Shown here: positions 34,406 to 47,778 of the stretch, one piece after another
Numbering within the stretch: position 1 is the stretch's first letter
Layout of the letters: each line of letters starts with the position of its first letter
Assembly (NCBI GenBank): GCA_035610835.1
Contig: CM069447.1
Location: 76,583,982 to 76,647,981 of the forward strand
Direction: 5' to 3'
DNA from: Ophiura sarsii
Lineage: Eukaryota; Echinodermata; Ophiuroidea; Amphilepidida; Ophiuridae
DNA: 64,000 bases
The notes under the pieces: model-generated
Databases searched by the model: none
Seen by the model: the letters and a program-made list of their open reading frames with translations, nothing else
Told to the model about the DNA's origin: nothing
Translations under genes and position numbers: made by a program

Positions 34406-34524
34406 GCATCTGAAAGCCAGGTATTTAATATGTTAATATGTATAAACATCTGACACCAACTGTTAGAACTTCAAGGTCAACAAGTTGGGTAAACACGTGC
34501 ACCCTTTTTTAGGGACACCCGGTA

Positions 34525-35069
34525 TAAAGCCAGACTAGAGTATGGATTAGGCAATGGGCCTTTAACCATCATCCGCACGCATTGCACAAAATACATAACA
34601 ATCAGACACATACAAATGATAACGGACATAGCTGGAAATGAATACTAATTTAAAATTGTGGGATAAAAGGACCAATATCAGGAAAGCCTGCTTTCTATAA
34701 TAGAAGTATTGCACTAACAAAATGTGCCCAGAAAACACTATGAGGTGGATTGCACCGAGTGAGCAAGATATATTTAGTTGATGCTCGATGACCATTATTT
34801 GTCATACTTAGAATAAAAAATAGAATATTGATTTGTTGACGCCCGCTTTTTTTTCTGATGGAAATAAGGGGGAAATGGATTGGAGGGAACTCTTATTTGA
34901 ATTTCAAAACGAGGCCTCTAGAACAAATTTCAACACATATGAGCTTGATGTCATAACCCTGTTCTCGCAGGTCACTTGCAAGGCCGGTGTATCTACTGAG
35001 TTTGCGATCATGAGCAGAATTATTATTGTTATGCTCGAATGGAAAAGTGAGTTCAAAAATAATGATCGA
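34525..35069. other. No recognised gene
   Basis: Open frames of about 80 codons exist on both strands, but none has a recognisable feature. Confidence 0.4.
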
Positions 35070-36009
35070 CTTTGAGCCTTGATTGGCGAGGATTGGCAAG
35101 GCTCATACCTATGAAGCTGTGATTGGTAAATTTGGCAAAGGAAAAAAGAACACTTATCATGCTAATGTTGACACTTCTGTTGAATCTCTGCACGTAAAGT
35201 CACTTGTGTGTTACCAATACTTTCTTTTTTTAACCAAAGAAGATTTTTTTCTTCACTTTAATGCACACTCGGTCAAGGCATTATCATTTACTTGATTACA
35301 TTGTGACTCGTAGGACAGATCTTGCAAATGTCTTATTAACAAAAGCAATGAGGGGAGCAGAATGCTCAACTGACCACTACGTGGTATGTTCCCAAATCAG
35401 ACTCCGTTTCTTACTGCCAAGGCAAAAAAAACTCCTATCAATGCACCCAAGAAATTAGATGTCAACAATTTGAAAGATGAAGAACACAAAATGAAACTAG
35501 AAACAGCAATGACCAAATCTCTTCAAGGCAACAAAATCCACTCAGATCCAAATAATGTTGAAGAACAGTGGAAACACCTTAGAGAATCCATCTTCTCAAC
35601 CGCTAGCGAAGTACTTGGTCATCCTAAAAGAACACATCCTGACACGTTCCAAGAACAAGACGACGGATTTCCAGCATTGTTGGATCATTTAAACAGCATG
35701 TAATAACATAAAATCGAAAGTTCAAAAGGAGATCGGAGCTTTGAAGGGCAAACGGTGCAATAAAATACAGCTGAGCTTGAAGCAATGTCGAGCAGAAATG
35801 ACACTCATGGGCTCTTATCAGGTCTAAAAACTATCTGAGGAGTGAGGACCATGCAATAAGTAAATTAGTGGCCCCAGTGAAAACAGTAGATGGGAGCAGG
35901 CTGTGCACTAATTTGAATGATATCACTGAGCGTTGGAGGGAACAATACTGTATTCTACTAAACCAACAAGGTGCAGCTGACCACAAAACTTGTCAAGGGC
36001 TCACTAACT
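35070..36009 (+). pseudogene. RTE-like retrotransposon, 5' part (endonuclease end and linker), interrupted
   Basis: In several frames the plus strand reads in family order: ARIGKAHTYEAVIGKFGKG (endonuclease, after the catalytic Asn strand), then SRHYHLLDYIVTRR and AECSTDHYVV (the DH of STDH is part of the catalytic site), then the linker between endonuclease and RT (EEQWKHLRESIFSTASEVLG), and ERWREQYCILLNQ, the segment just before the RT. The similarity stops abruptly at ACTAACT (36003-36009). The next expected segment is found at 47772, in the same orientation and frame. This is therefore one element split by the insertion at 36010-47778. Confidence 0.8.
36003..36009 (+). repeat. Candidate 7-bp target duplication, left copy (ACTAACT)
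   Basis: The same 7 bases recur at 47772-47778. Both copies sit where the retrotransposon reading breaks off and resumes. Confidence 0.6.
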
Positions 36010-36355
36010 GGATACATGTCATGATCTAGGGCATAGGTTTTTTTCTGAAAAGGAAAATACGAGGACTGTATTTAATTACATTGTCTCTGACAAGGTTGGC
36101 ATGTAGTTGATGCATTTGATATGGTTGAAAAGTACAATTTATTTGTTTTTGGATGCGGAAAGAGAATGCAACATACAGAAGTTGTAAATCTAAACCTAAT
36201 ATATTGATTGTACTTTAAAACAAAGTGGACGTATTTCGCGTTTAACTCTATTTGAAACAAACTCTCAGCACTCTCGACATAAGTATATAATACGTGTAAC
36301 AGGTGTACAAAAGGAACCAATTACTCACTAATTAAAACTGTGAAAACAGTATACT

Positions 36356-39300
36356 TTAATAATTTTCTACAAAATTTCAACACATTTTTTGTACGTAGTC
36401 GTTTTTTAACATTCACCATTATGCATTACGTGCGTGTAGTGTGTGTCTACCTCTCTCTCAATGTTTTTACAAATCCACACATGTTCTTGTACTCTAATAA
36501 TGTTCTCCAAAATTTCAACACATTTTTTTGTACTTAGTCGTTTTTCAACTTTCACCATATGCATTACGTGCGTGTAGTGTGTGTCTACCTCTCTCTCAAT
36601 GTTTTTACAAATCCACACATGTTCTTGTACTCTAATAATTTTCTCCAAAATTTCAACACATTTTTTTGTACTTAGTCGTTTTTCAACTTTCACCATATGC
36701 ATTACGTGCGTGTATCTATGCATTACGTGCGTCTAGTGTGTGTGCGTCTAGTGTGTGTAATTTTCTCCAAAATTTCAACACTTTTTTTTGTACTTAGTCG
36801 TTTTTCAACTTTCACCATATGCATTACGTGCGTGGGGTGTATGGCTCCCTATCTCTCTCAATGTTTTAAAAAATCCACACATGTTCTTGTACTCTAATAT
36901 TTTTCTCCAAAATTTCAACCCATTTTTTGTACTTAGTCGTTTTTCAACATTCACCATATGCATTACGTGCGTGTATAGTGTATGTCTACCTCTCTCTCAA
37001 TGTTTATAAAAACCACACATGTTCTTGTACTCTAATAATTTTCTCCAAAATTTCAACACATTTGTTTGTACTTCGTCGTTTTTCAACATTCACCCTATGT
37101 ATTACGTGCGTGTAGTGTCGTTGTTCAACATTCACCATATGCATTACGTGCGTGTATATATGCATTACGTGCGTCTAGTGTGTGTCTACCTCTCTCCCAA
37201 TGTTTTAACAAATCCACACATGTTCATGTACTCTAATAATTTTCTCCAAAATGTCAACACATTTTTTTTGTACTTAGTCGTTTTTCAACTTTCACCATAT
37301 GCATTACGTGCGTGTATCTATGCATTACGTGCGTCTAGTGTGTGTCTACCTCTCTCCCAATGTTTTAACAAATCCACACATGTTCTTGTACTCTAATAAT
37401 TTTCTCCAAAATTTCAACACATTTTTTTGTACTTAGTCGTTTTTCAACATTCACCACGTATTACGTGCGTGTAGTGTACATGTACATGTACATGTATGTC
37501 TACCTCTTTCTCAATGTTTTTAAAAAATCCACACATGTTCTTGTACTCTAATAATTTTCTCCAAAATGTCAACACATTTTTTTGTACTTAGTCGTTTTTC
37601 AACTTTCACCATATGCATTACGTGCGTGGGGTGTATGTCTCCCTATCTCTTTAAATGTTTTAAAAAATCCACACATGTTCTTGTACTCTAATATTTTTCT
37701 CCAAAATGTCAACACATTTTTTTGTACTTAGTCGTTTTTCAACATTCACCCTATGTATTACGTGCGTGTAGTGTATGTCTACCTCTCTCTCAATGTTTTA
37801 AAAAATCCACACATGTTCTTGTACTCTAATATTTTTCTCCAAAATTTCAACACATTTTTTTGTACTTAGTCGTTTTTCAACATTCACCCTATGTATCTCT
37901 CAATGGTTTTTTTAAAAATCCACGCATGTTCTTGTACTCTCATATTTTTCTCCAAAATTTCAACACATTTATTTGTACTTAGTCGTTTTTCAACATTCAC
38001 CATATACGTGCGTGTAGCCTATTTAGTTATTACTATACCTAACTCTATATGTTTTTAATCCACACTTGTTCTTGTATTCTAAAATTTTCCTCCAAAATTT
38101 CAACACATTTTTTTGTACTTAGTCGTTTTTCATCATTCACCCTATGTATTACGTGCGTGTATAGTGTATGACTACCTATCTCTCAATGTTATTTAAAAAT
38201 CCACACATTTTCTTGTGCTCTAATAAGTTCTCCAAAATTTCAACACATTTTTTTGTACTTAGTCGTTTTTCAACATTCACCCTATGTATTACGTGCGTGT
38301 ATAGTGTATGTCTGCCTATCTCTCAATGTTTTTTAAATCCACGCATGTTCTTGTACTCTCATATTTTTCTCCAAAATTTCAACACATTTTTTTGTACTTA
38401 GTCGTTTTTCAACATTCACCCTATGTATTACGTGCGTGTATAGTGTATGTCTACCTATCTCTCAATGGGTTTTTTAAAAATCCACGCATGTTCTTGTACT
38501 CTCATATTTTTCTTCAAAATTTCAACACATTTTTTTGTACTTAGTCGTTTTTCAACATTCACCCTATGTATTACGTGCGTGTATAGTATATGTCTACCTA
38601 TCTCTCAATGGTTCCAAATTTCAACACATTATTTTGTACTTAGTCGTTTTTCATCATTCACCCTATGTATTACGTGCGTGTATAGTGTATGTCTACCTAT
38701 CTCTCAATTTTTTTTAAAAATCCACGCATGTTCTTGTACTCTCATATTTTTCTTCAAAATGTCAACACATTTTTTTGTACTTAGTCGTTTTTCAACATTC
38801 ACCCTATGTATTACGTGCGTGTATAGTGTAAGTCTACCTATCTCTCAATGTTTTTTAAAAATCCACGCATGTTCTTGTACTCTCATATTTTTCTCCAAAA
38901 TGTCAACACATTTTTTTGTACTTAGTCGTTTTTCAACATTCACCCTATGTTTTACGTGCGTGTATAGTGTATGTCTACCTATCTCTCAATGTTTTTTTTT
39001 AAAAATCCACGCATGTTCTTGTACTCGACTCTCATACTTTTCTTCAAAATTTCAACACATTTTTTTGTACTTAGTCGTTTTTCAACATTCACCCTATGTA
39101 TTACGTGCGTGTATAGTGTATGTCTACCTATCTCTCAATGTTTTTTTAAAATCCACGCATGTTCTTGTACTCTCATATTTTTCTCCAAAATGTCAACACA
39201 TTTTTTTGTACTTAGTCGTTTTTCATCATTCACCCTATGTATTACGTGCGTGTATAGTGTATGTCTACCTATCTATCAATGTTATTTAAAAATCCACACA

Positions 39301-42300
39301 TTTTCTTGTACTCTAATAATTTTCTCCAAAATGTCAACACATTTTTTTGTACTTAGTCGTTTTTCATAATTCACCCTATGTATTACGTGCGTGTATAGTG
39401 TATGTCTACCTATCTCTCAATGGGTTTTATAAAAATCCACGCATGTTCTTGTACTCTCATATTTTTCTCCAAAATTTCAACACATTTTTTTGTACTTAGT
39501 CGTTTTTCAACATTCACCCTATGTATTACGTGCGTGTATAGTGTATGTCTACCTATCTCTCAATGTTTTTTAAAAATCCACGCATGTTCTTGTACTCTCA
39601 TATTTTTCGTCAAAATTTCAACACATTTTTTTGTACTTAGTCGTTTTTCAACATTCACCCTATGTATTACGTGCGTGTATAGTGTATGTCTGCCTATCTC
39701 TCAATGTTTTTTAAAATCCACGCATGTTCTTGTACTCTCATATTTTTCTCTAAAATGTCAACACATTTTGTTGTACTTAGTCGTTTTTCATCATTCACCC
39801 GTGTATTACGTGCGTGTATAGTGTATGTCTACCTATCTCTCAATGGTTTTTTTAAAAATCCACGCATGTTCTTGTACTCGACTCTCATACTTTTCTTCAA
39901 AATTTCAACACATTTTTTTGTACTTAGTCGTTTTTCAATATTCACCCTATGTATTACGTGCGTGTATAGTATATGTCTACCTATCTCTCAATGGTTCCAA
40001 ATTTCAACACATTATTTTGTACTTAGTCGTTTTTCAACATTCACCCTATGTATTACGTGCGTGTATAGTGTATGTCTGCCTATCTCTCAATGTTTTTTAA
40101 AATCCACGCATGTTCTTGTACTCTCATATTTTTCTCCAAAATTTCAACACATTTTTTTGTACTTAGTCGTTTTTCAACATTCACCCTATGTATTACGTGC
40201 GTGTATAGTGTATGTCTACCTATCTCTCAATGGGTTTTTTAAAAATCCACGCATGTTCTTGTACTCTCATATTTTTCTCCAAAATTTTCAACACATTTTT
40301 TTGTACTTAGTCGTTTTTCAACATTCACCATATACGTGCGTGTAGCCTATTTAGTTATTACTATACCTAACTCTATATGTTTTTAATCCACACTTGTTCT
40401 TGTATTCTAAAATTTTCCTCCAAAATTTCAACACATTTTTTTGAACTTAGTCGTTTTTCAACATTCACCCTATGTATTACGTGCGTGTATAGTGTATGTC
40501 TGCCTATCTCTCAATGTTTTTTAAAAATCCACGCATGTTCTTGTACTCTCATATTTTTCTCCAAAATTCAACACATTTTTTTATACTTAGTCGTTTTTAA
40601 ACATTCACCCTATGTATTACGTGCGTGTATAGTGTATGTCTACCTATCTCTCAATGTTTTTTAAAAATCCACGCATGTTCTTGTACTCTCATATTTTTCT
40701 TCAAAATTTCAACACATTTTTTTGTACTTAGTCGTTTTTCAACATTCACCCTATGTATTATGTGCGTGTATAGTGTATGTCTGCCTATCTCTCAATGTTT
40801 TTTAAAATCCACGCATGTTCTTGTACTCTCATATTTTTCTCCAAAATTTCAACACATTTTTTTGTACTTAGTCGTTTTTCAACATTCACCCTATGTATTA
40901 CGTGCGTGTATAGTGTATGTCTACCTATCTCTCAATGGGTTTTTTAAAAATCAACGCATGTTCTTGTACTCTCATATTTTTCTCCAAAATTTGAACACAT
41001 TTATTTGTACTTAGTCGTTTTTCAACATTCACCATATACGTGCGTGTAGCCTATTTAGTTATTACTATACCTAACTCTATATGTTTTTAATCCACACTTG
41101 TTCTTGTATTCTTAAATTTTCCTCCAAAATTTCAACACATTTTTTTGTACTTAGTCGTTTTTCATCATTCACCCTATGTATTACGTGCGTGTATAGTGTG
41201 TGACTACCTATCTCTCAATGTTATTTAAAAATCCACACATTTTCTTGTGCTCTAATAAGTTCTCCAAAATTTCAACACATTTTTTTGTACTTAGTCGTTT
41301 TTCAACATTCACCCTATGTATTACGTGCGTGTATAGTGTATGTCTGCCTATCTCTCAATGTTTATTAAATCCACGCATGTTCTTGTACTCTCATATTTTT
41401 CTTCAAAATTTCAACACATTTTTTTGTACTTAGTCGTTTTTCAACATTCACCCTATGTATTATGTGCGTGTATAGTGTATGTCTGCCTATCTCTCAATGT
41501 TTTTTAAAATCCACGCATGTTCTTGTACTCTCATATTTTTCTCCAAAATTTCAACACATTTTTTTGTACTTAGTCGTTTTTCAACATTCACCCTATGTAT
41601 TACGTGCGTGTATAGTGTATGTCTACCTATCTCTCAATGGGTTTTTTAAAAATCCACGCATGTTCTTGTACTCTCATATTTTTCTCCAAAATTTTCAACA
41701 CATTTTTTTGTACTTAGTCGTTTTTCAACATTCACCATATACGTGCGTGTAGCCTATTTAGTTATTACTATACCTAACTCTATATGTTTTTAATCCACAC
41801 TTGTTCTTGTATTCTAAAATTTTCCTCCAAAATTTCAACACATTTTTTTGAACTTAGTCGTTTTTCAACATTCACCCTATGTATTACGTGCGTGTATAGT
41901 GTATGTCTGCCTATCTCTCAATGTTTTTTAAAAATCCACGCATGTTCTTGTACTCTCATATTTTTCTCCAAAATTCAACACATTTTTTTATACTTAGTCG
42001 TTTTTCAATATTCACCCTATGTATTACGTGCGTGTATAGTATATGTCTACCTATCTCTCAATGGTTCCAAATTTCAACACATTATTTTGTACTTAGTCGT
42101 TTTTCAACATTCACCCTATGTATTACGTGCGTGTATAGTGTATGTCTGCCTATCTCTCAATGTTTTTTAAAATCCACGCATGTTCTTGTACTCTCATATT
42201 TTTCTCCAAAATTTCAACACATTTTTTTGTACTTAGTCGTTTTTCAACATTCACCCTATGTATTACGTGCGTGTATAGTGTATGTCTACCTATCTCTCAA

Positions 42301-44296
42301 TGGGTTTTTTAAAAATCCACGCATGTTCTTGTACTCTCATATTTTTCTCCAAAATTTTCAACACATTTTTTTGTACTTAGTCGTTTTTCAACATTCACCA
42401 TATACGTGCGTGTAGCCTATTTAGTTATTACTATACCTAACTCTATATGTTTTTAATCCACACTTGTTCTTGTATTCTAAAATTTTCCTCCAAAATTTCA
42501 ACACATTTTTTTGAACTTAGTCGTTTTTCAACATTCACCCTATGTATTACGTGCGTGTATAGTGTATGTCTGCCTATCTCTCAATGTTTTTTAAAAATCC
42601 ACGCATGTTCTTGTACTCTCATATTTTTCTCCAAAATTCAACACATTTTTTTATACTTAGTCGTTTTTAAACATTCACCCTATGTATTACGTGCGTGTAT
42701 AGTGTATGTCTACCTATCTCTCAATGTTTTTTAAAAATCCACGCATGTTCTTGTACTCTCATATTTTTCTTCAAAATTTCAACACATTTTTTTGTACTTA
42801 GTCGTTTTTCAACATTCACCCTATGTATTATGTGCGTGTATAGTGTATGTCTGCCTATCTCTCAATGTTTTTTAAAATCCACGCATGTTCTTGTACTCTC
42901 ATATTTTTCTCCAAAATTTCAACACATTTTTTTGTACTTAGTCGTTTTTCAACATTCACCCTATGTATTACGTGCGTGTATAGTGTATGTCTACCTATCT
43001 CTCAATGGGTTTTTTAAAAATCAACGCATGTTCTTGTACTCTCATATTTTTCTCCAAAATTTGAACACATTTATTTGTACTTAGTCGTTTTTCAACATTC
43101 ACCATATACGTGCGTGTAGCCTATTTAGTTATTACTATACCTAACTCTATATGTTTTTAATCCACACTTGTTCTTGTATTCTTAAATTTTCCTCCAAAAT
43201 TTCAACACATTTTTTTGTACTTAGTCGTTTTTCATCATTCACCCTATGTATTACGTGCGTGTATAGTGTGTGACTACCTATCTCTCAATGTTATTTAAAA
43301 ATCCACACATTTTCTTGTGCTCTAATAAGTTCTCCAAAATTTCAACACATTTTTTTGTACTTAGTCGTTTTTCAACATTCACCCTATGTATTACGTGCGT
43401 GTATAGTGTATGTCTGCCTATCTCTCAATGTTTATTAAATCCACGCATGTTCTTGTACTCTCATATTTTTCTTCAAAATTTCAACACATTTTTTTGTACT
43501 TAGTCGTTTTTCAACATTCACCCTATGTATTATGTGCGTGTATAGTGTATGTCTGCCTATCTCTCAATGTTTTTTAAAATCCACGCATGTTCTTGTACTC
43601 TCATATTTTTCTCCAAAATTTCAACACATTTTTTTGTACTTAGTCGTTTTTCAACATTCACCCTATGTATTACGTGCGTGTATAGTGTATGTCTACCTAT
43701 CTCTCAATGGGTTTTTTAAAAATCAACGCATGTTCTTGTACTCTCATATTTTTCTCCAAAATTTGAACACATTTATTTGTACTTAGTCGTTTTTCAACAT
43801 TCACCCTATGTATTACGTGCGTGTATAGTATATGTCTACCTATCTCTCAATGGTTCCAAATTTCAACACATTATTTTGTACTTAGTCGTTTTTCATCATT
43901 CACCCTATGTATTACGTGCGTGTATAGTGTATGTCTACCTATCTCTCAATGTTTTTTAAAAATTGTACTCTCATATTTTTCTTCAAAATGTCAACACATT
44001 TTTTTGTACTTAGTCGTTTTTCAACATTCACCCTATGTATTACGTGCGTGTATAGTGTAAGTCTACCTATCTCTCAATGTTTTTTAAAAATACACGCATG
44101 TTCTTGTACTCTCATATTTTTCTCCAAAATTTCAACACATTTTTTTGTACTTAGTCGTTTTTCAACATTCACCCTATGTTTTACGTGCGTGTATAGTGTA
44201 TGTCTACCTATCTCTCAATGGTTTTTTTTAAAAATCCACGCATGTTCTTGTACTCGACTCTCATACTTTTCTTCAAAATTTCAACACATTTTTTTG
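36356..44296 (+). repeat. Plus-oriented tandem array, about 57 units of about 140 bp
   Basis: The unit contains, in order, CATTCACCCTATGTATTACG, TGCGTGTATAGTGTATGTCT, ACCTATCTCTCAATG, a variable T/A run, ATCCACGCATGTTCTTGTAC, CAAAATTTCAACACA and TTTTTTTGTACTTAGTCG. Typical spacing is 139-143 bp. Short units of about 99 bp, marked by CAATGGTTCCAAATTTC, lack the ATCCACGC-to-CTCC part. A variant with AGCCTATTTAGTTATTACTA recurs at 38017, 40339, 41046, 41751, 42413 and 43117. Units on the left (36.3-38 kb) are the most diverged, those at 39.9-43.8 kb the most alike. Confidence 0.95.
39931..43723 (+). repeat. Higher-order repeat: 1.72-kb block duplicated at a 2,070-bp offset
   Basis: The block 39931-41653 recurs at 42001-43723. 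I compared many lines and found no difference inside the block. Edges show as changes at TTTTTCAATA (left) and AATCCACG/AATCAACG (right). Multi-unit amplification of this sort points to recent unequal exchange within the left array. Confidence 0.85.
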
Positions 44297-44437
44297 ATCC
44301 CGCGCCTGGTGTCCCCCCCCCCCCCCCCCCCAACTTTTGAAAACGGGATGACGCCCTTGGGTATAACAACAGAATTACTCCAACATTTTAACATCAATTT
44401 CGGGGTTGGCATGTAGCAGGCGTAATAAGACAAAATA
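44297..44437. other. Central spacer between the opposed arrays, with a 19-base C run
   Basis: Unique sequence containing C run 44313-44331. It is the only non-repeat DNA in the middle of the foldback and has no gene. It shares the 12-mer GTTGGCATGTAG (44403-44414) with the left end (about 36093-36104), which may be chance or a trace of the ancestral element. Confidence 0.7.
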
Positions 44438-47224
44438 AGTGAATGATGAAAAACGACTATTAGTACAAAAAAATGTGTTGACATTTTGGAGAAAAATATG
44501 AGAGTACAAGAACATGCGTGGATTTTAAAAAAACATTGAGAGATAGGTAGACATACACTATACACGCACGTAATACATAGGGTGAATGTTGAAAAACGAC
44601 TAAGTACAAAAAAATGTGTTGAAATTTTGGAGAAAAATATGAGAGTACAAGAACATGCGTGGATTTTTAAAAAAACATTGAGAGATAGGCAGACATACAC
44701 TATACACGCACGTAATACATAGGGTGAATTATGAAAAACGACAAGTACAAAAAAATGTGTTGAAATTTTGGAGAAAAATATGACTGAGTACAAGAACATG
44801 CGTGGATTTTTAAAAAACATTGAGAGATAGGCAGACATACACTATACACGCACGTTATACATAGGGTGAATTATGAAAAACGACTAAGTACAAAAAAATG
44901 TGTTGAAATTTGGGAGAAAATTATAAGAGTACAACAAATGTGTGGATTTTTAAAAAACATTGACAGATAGGCAGACATACACTATACACGCACGTAATAC
45001 ATAGGGTGAATGTTGAAAAACGACTAAGTACAAAATAATGTGTTGAAATTTGGAACCATTGAGAGATAGGTAGACATATACTATACACGCACGTAATACA
45101 TAGGGTGAATGTTGAAAAACGACTAAGTACAAAAAAATGTGTTGAAATTTTGGAGAAAAATATGACTGAGTACAAGAACATGCGTGGATTTTTAAAAAAC
45201 ATTGAGAGATAGGCAGACATACACTATACACGCACGTAATACATAGGGTGAATTATGAAAAACGACTAAGTACAAAAAAATGTGTTGAAATTTGGGAGAA
45301 AATTATAAGAGTACAACAAATGTGTGGATTTTTAAAAAACATTGACAGATAGGCAGACATACACTATACACGCACGTAATACATAGGGTGAATGTTGAAA
45401 AACGACTAAGTACAAAATAATGTGTTGAAATTTGGAACCATTGAGAGATAGGTAGACATATACTATACACGCACGTAATACATAGGGTGAATGTTGAAAA
45501 ACGACTAAGTACAAAAAAATGTGTTGAAATTTTGGAGAAAAATATGAGAGTACAAGAACATGCGTGGATTTTAAAAAACATTGAGAGATAGGTAGACATA
45601 CACTATACACGCACGTGATACATAGGGTGGTGAATGTTGAAAAACGACTAAGTACAAAATAATGTGTTGAAATTTGGAACCATTGAGAGATAGGTAGACA
45701 TATACTATACACGCACGTAATACATAGGGTGAATGTTGAAAAACGACTAAGTACAAAAAAATGTGTTGACATTTTGAAGAAAAATATGAGAGTACAAGAA
45801 CATGCGTGGATTTTTAAAAAACCCATTGAGAGATAGGTAGACATACACTATACACGCACGTAATACATAGGGTGAATGATGAAAAACGACTAAGTACAAA
45901 AAAATGTGTTGAAATTTTGGAGAAAAATATGAGAGTACAAGAACATGCGTGGATTTTAAAAAAACATTGAGAGATAGGCAGACATACACTATACACGCAC
46001 GTAATACATAGGGTGAATGTTGAAAAACGACTAAGTACAAAAAAATGTGTTGACATGTTGACGAAAAATATGAGAGTACAAGAACATGCGTGGATTTTTA
46101 AAAAACATTGAGAGATAGGTAGACATACACTATACAGGCACGTAATACATGGGTGAATTATGAAAAACGACTAAGTACAAAAAATGTGTTGACATTTTGG
46201 AGAAAATTATTAGAGTACAAGAAAATGTGTGGATTTTTAAATAACATTGATAGATAGGTAGACATGCACTATACACGCACGTAATACATAGGGTGAATGA
46301 TGAAAAACGACTAAGTACAAAAAAATGTGTTGACATTTTGGAGGAACATTTTAGAATACAAGAACAAGTGTGGATTAAAAACATATATAGTTAGGTATAA
46401 CTAATAGGCTACACGCACGTATATGGTGAATGTTGAAAAACGACTAAGTACAAAAAAATGTGTTGAATTTTTTTTGGAGAAAAATATGAGAGTACAATAA
46501 CATGCGTGGATTTTTAAAAAACCCATTGAGAGATAGGTAGACATACACTATACACGCACGTAATACATAGGGTGAATGTTGAAAAACGACTAAGTACAAA
46601 AAAATGTGTTGAAATTTTGGAGAAAAATAGGAGAGTACAAGAACATGCGTGGATTTTAAAAAACATTGAGAGATAGGCAGACATACACTATACACGCACG
46701 TAATACATAGGGTGAATGTTGAAAAACGACTAAGTACAAAAAAATGTGTTGAAATTTTGAAGAAAAATATGAGAGTACAAGAACATGCGTGGATTTTTAA
46801 AAAAACATTGAGAGATAGGTAGTCATACACTATACACGCACGTAATACATAGGGTGAATGTTGAAAAACGACGAAGTACAAAAAAATGTGTTGAAATTTT
46901 GAAGAAAAATATGAGAGTACAAGAACATGCGTGGATTTTTAAAAAAACATTGAGAGATAGGTAGTCATACACTATACACGCACGTAATACATAGGGTGAA
47001 TGTTGAAAAACGACTAAGTACAAAAAAATGTGTTGAAATTTGGGAGAAAATTATTAGAGTACAACAAATGTGTGGATTTTTAAAAAACATTGAGAGATAG
47101 GCAGACATACACTATACACGCACGTAATACATAGGGTGAATGTTGAAAAACGAACTAAGTACAAAAAAATGTGTTGAAATTTTGAAGAAAAATATGAGAG
47201 TACAAGAACATGCGTGGATTTTTA
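44438..47224 (-). repeat. Minus-oriented tandem array, about 20 units of about 140 bp
   Basis: Same unit as the left array on the opposite strand, including the short CCAAATTTC variant (45046-45055 region) and one inverted AGCCTATTTAGTTA variant (about 46380-46410). A 382-bp multi-unit block at about 44868 is repeated at about 45250. This array is less than half as long as the plus array. Confidence 0.93.
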
Positions 47225-47771
47225 TCTAATCTAAATCTAAATACATTTCACGTACATTATGCACAAGATAAATTTTGATGAAAAACTTAAAAAGTACAAT
47301 GATGAATTTTGAAAAACTTAAAAAGTATCACAAAATGTGTTTTTGATATTATTGAGAAAGGTATATAATGTATAGGAACACACATCGTATCTGAGATCAT
47401 ATGGTCTCAGCGTATATGTCGAATGATGAAAAACGATGACAAACAAAAATATACGTATGTTAAATGTTGAAGACGAATACGTATTTTGTGTGGCTCGCAG
47501 TATAATTGGTTGGGTAGGAGTAGATTTGGGTAGTAGTGTGATGGGCTATGTTTAGTATTTCTTAGACGGGCAGCTTCATATTGGGGTTCTGTACAATATA
47601 ATGTTTAATATTTTTGGGTACTGACGGTCAGTTTACGTATATCCCGTATTAAACACGTGGCGCCAAGTTTTTTACACCATACGCGATCATGTACTCGTTT
47701 TTCTATTCCATGCCCTACGCGATCATGTACGCGCGCTTTTCTATTCCATGCCCTAAATGTTGACTTATATG
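47225..47771. other. Right end of the foldback element with decayed units
   Basis: At 47265-47460 weak copies of the array unit remain (GATGAAAAAC, AAAAAGTAC, CAAAATGTGT). From 47460 the sequence is unique. A 30-bp direct repeat containing ACGCGATCATGTAC and TTTTCTATTCCATGCCCTA occurs twice at about 47680-47757. The last copy overlaps the proposed terminal inverted repeat. Confidence 0.5.
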
Positions 47772-47778
47772 ACTAACT
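47772..47778 (+). repeat. Candidate 7-bp target duplication, right copy (ACTAACT)
   Basis: Mate of 36003-36009. If the DNA between the two copies is ignored, the retrotransposon frame runs on without a shift. Confidence 0.6.

Larger units (their letters stand above)
32557..34522. mobile_element. 1,966-bp mariner-like TIR element with TA target duplication
   Basis: The ends are inverted repeats of about 50-60 bp: CAGGGTGTCCC at the left end and GGGACACCCGG at the right, with matching inner blocks AAGGGTGCAC and CAACTTGTTGACC. TA flanks both sides (32555-32556 and 34523-34524), as for IS630/Tc1/mariner elements. The inside is largely not transposase: a minus-strand reverse-transcriptase fragment occupies about 33413-34405. 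A minus-strand stretch near 32811-33005 contains a VRRALQRDPKITARR-like segment that could be a relic of a transposase helix-turn-helix, but that is a weak match. Confidence 0.75.
36010..47778. mobile_element. 11.8-kb foldback-like element made of opposed tandem-repeat arrays
   Basis: The interval interrupts a retrotransposon and is bounded by the 7-bp direct repeat ACTAACT. It consists of a left unique end (36010-36355), a plus-oriented array of about 140-bp units (36356-44296), a 141-bp central spacer with a C run, a minus-oriented array of the same unit (44438-47224), and a right end (47225-47771). The extreme ends look like an imperfect inverted repeat of about 26 bp sharing TAGGGCATRG (36027-36036 and its complement near 47747-47756). 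Long inverted termini made of tandem subrepeats are the hallmark of foldback-type transposons (FB, Galileo, sea-urchin TU). No transposase frame is present; the long frames in the arrays come from a repeat length near a multiple of three. Confidence 0.7.

Noticed and set aside
36406..47023. Many long open frames (up to 280 codons) rich in Cys, Leu, Phe and Val
   Set aside because: They are the 140-bp repeat read through; the same peptide recurs in several frames and on both strands as units shift by one base. Not a repeat protein.
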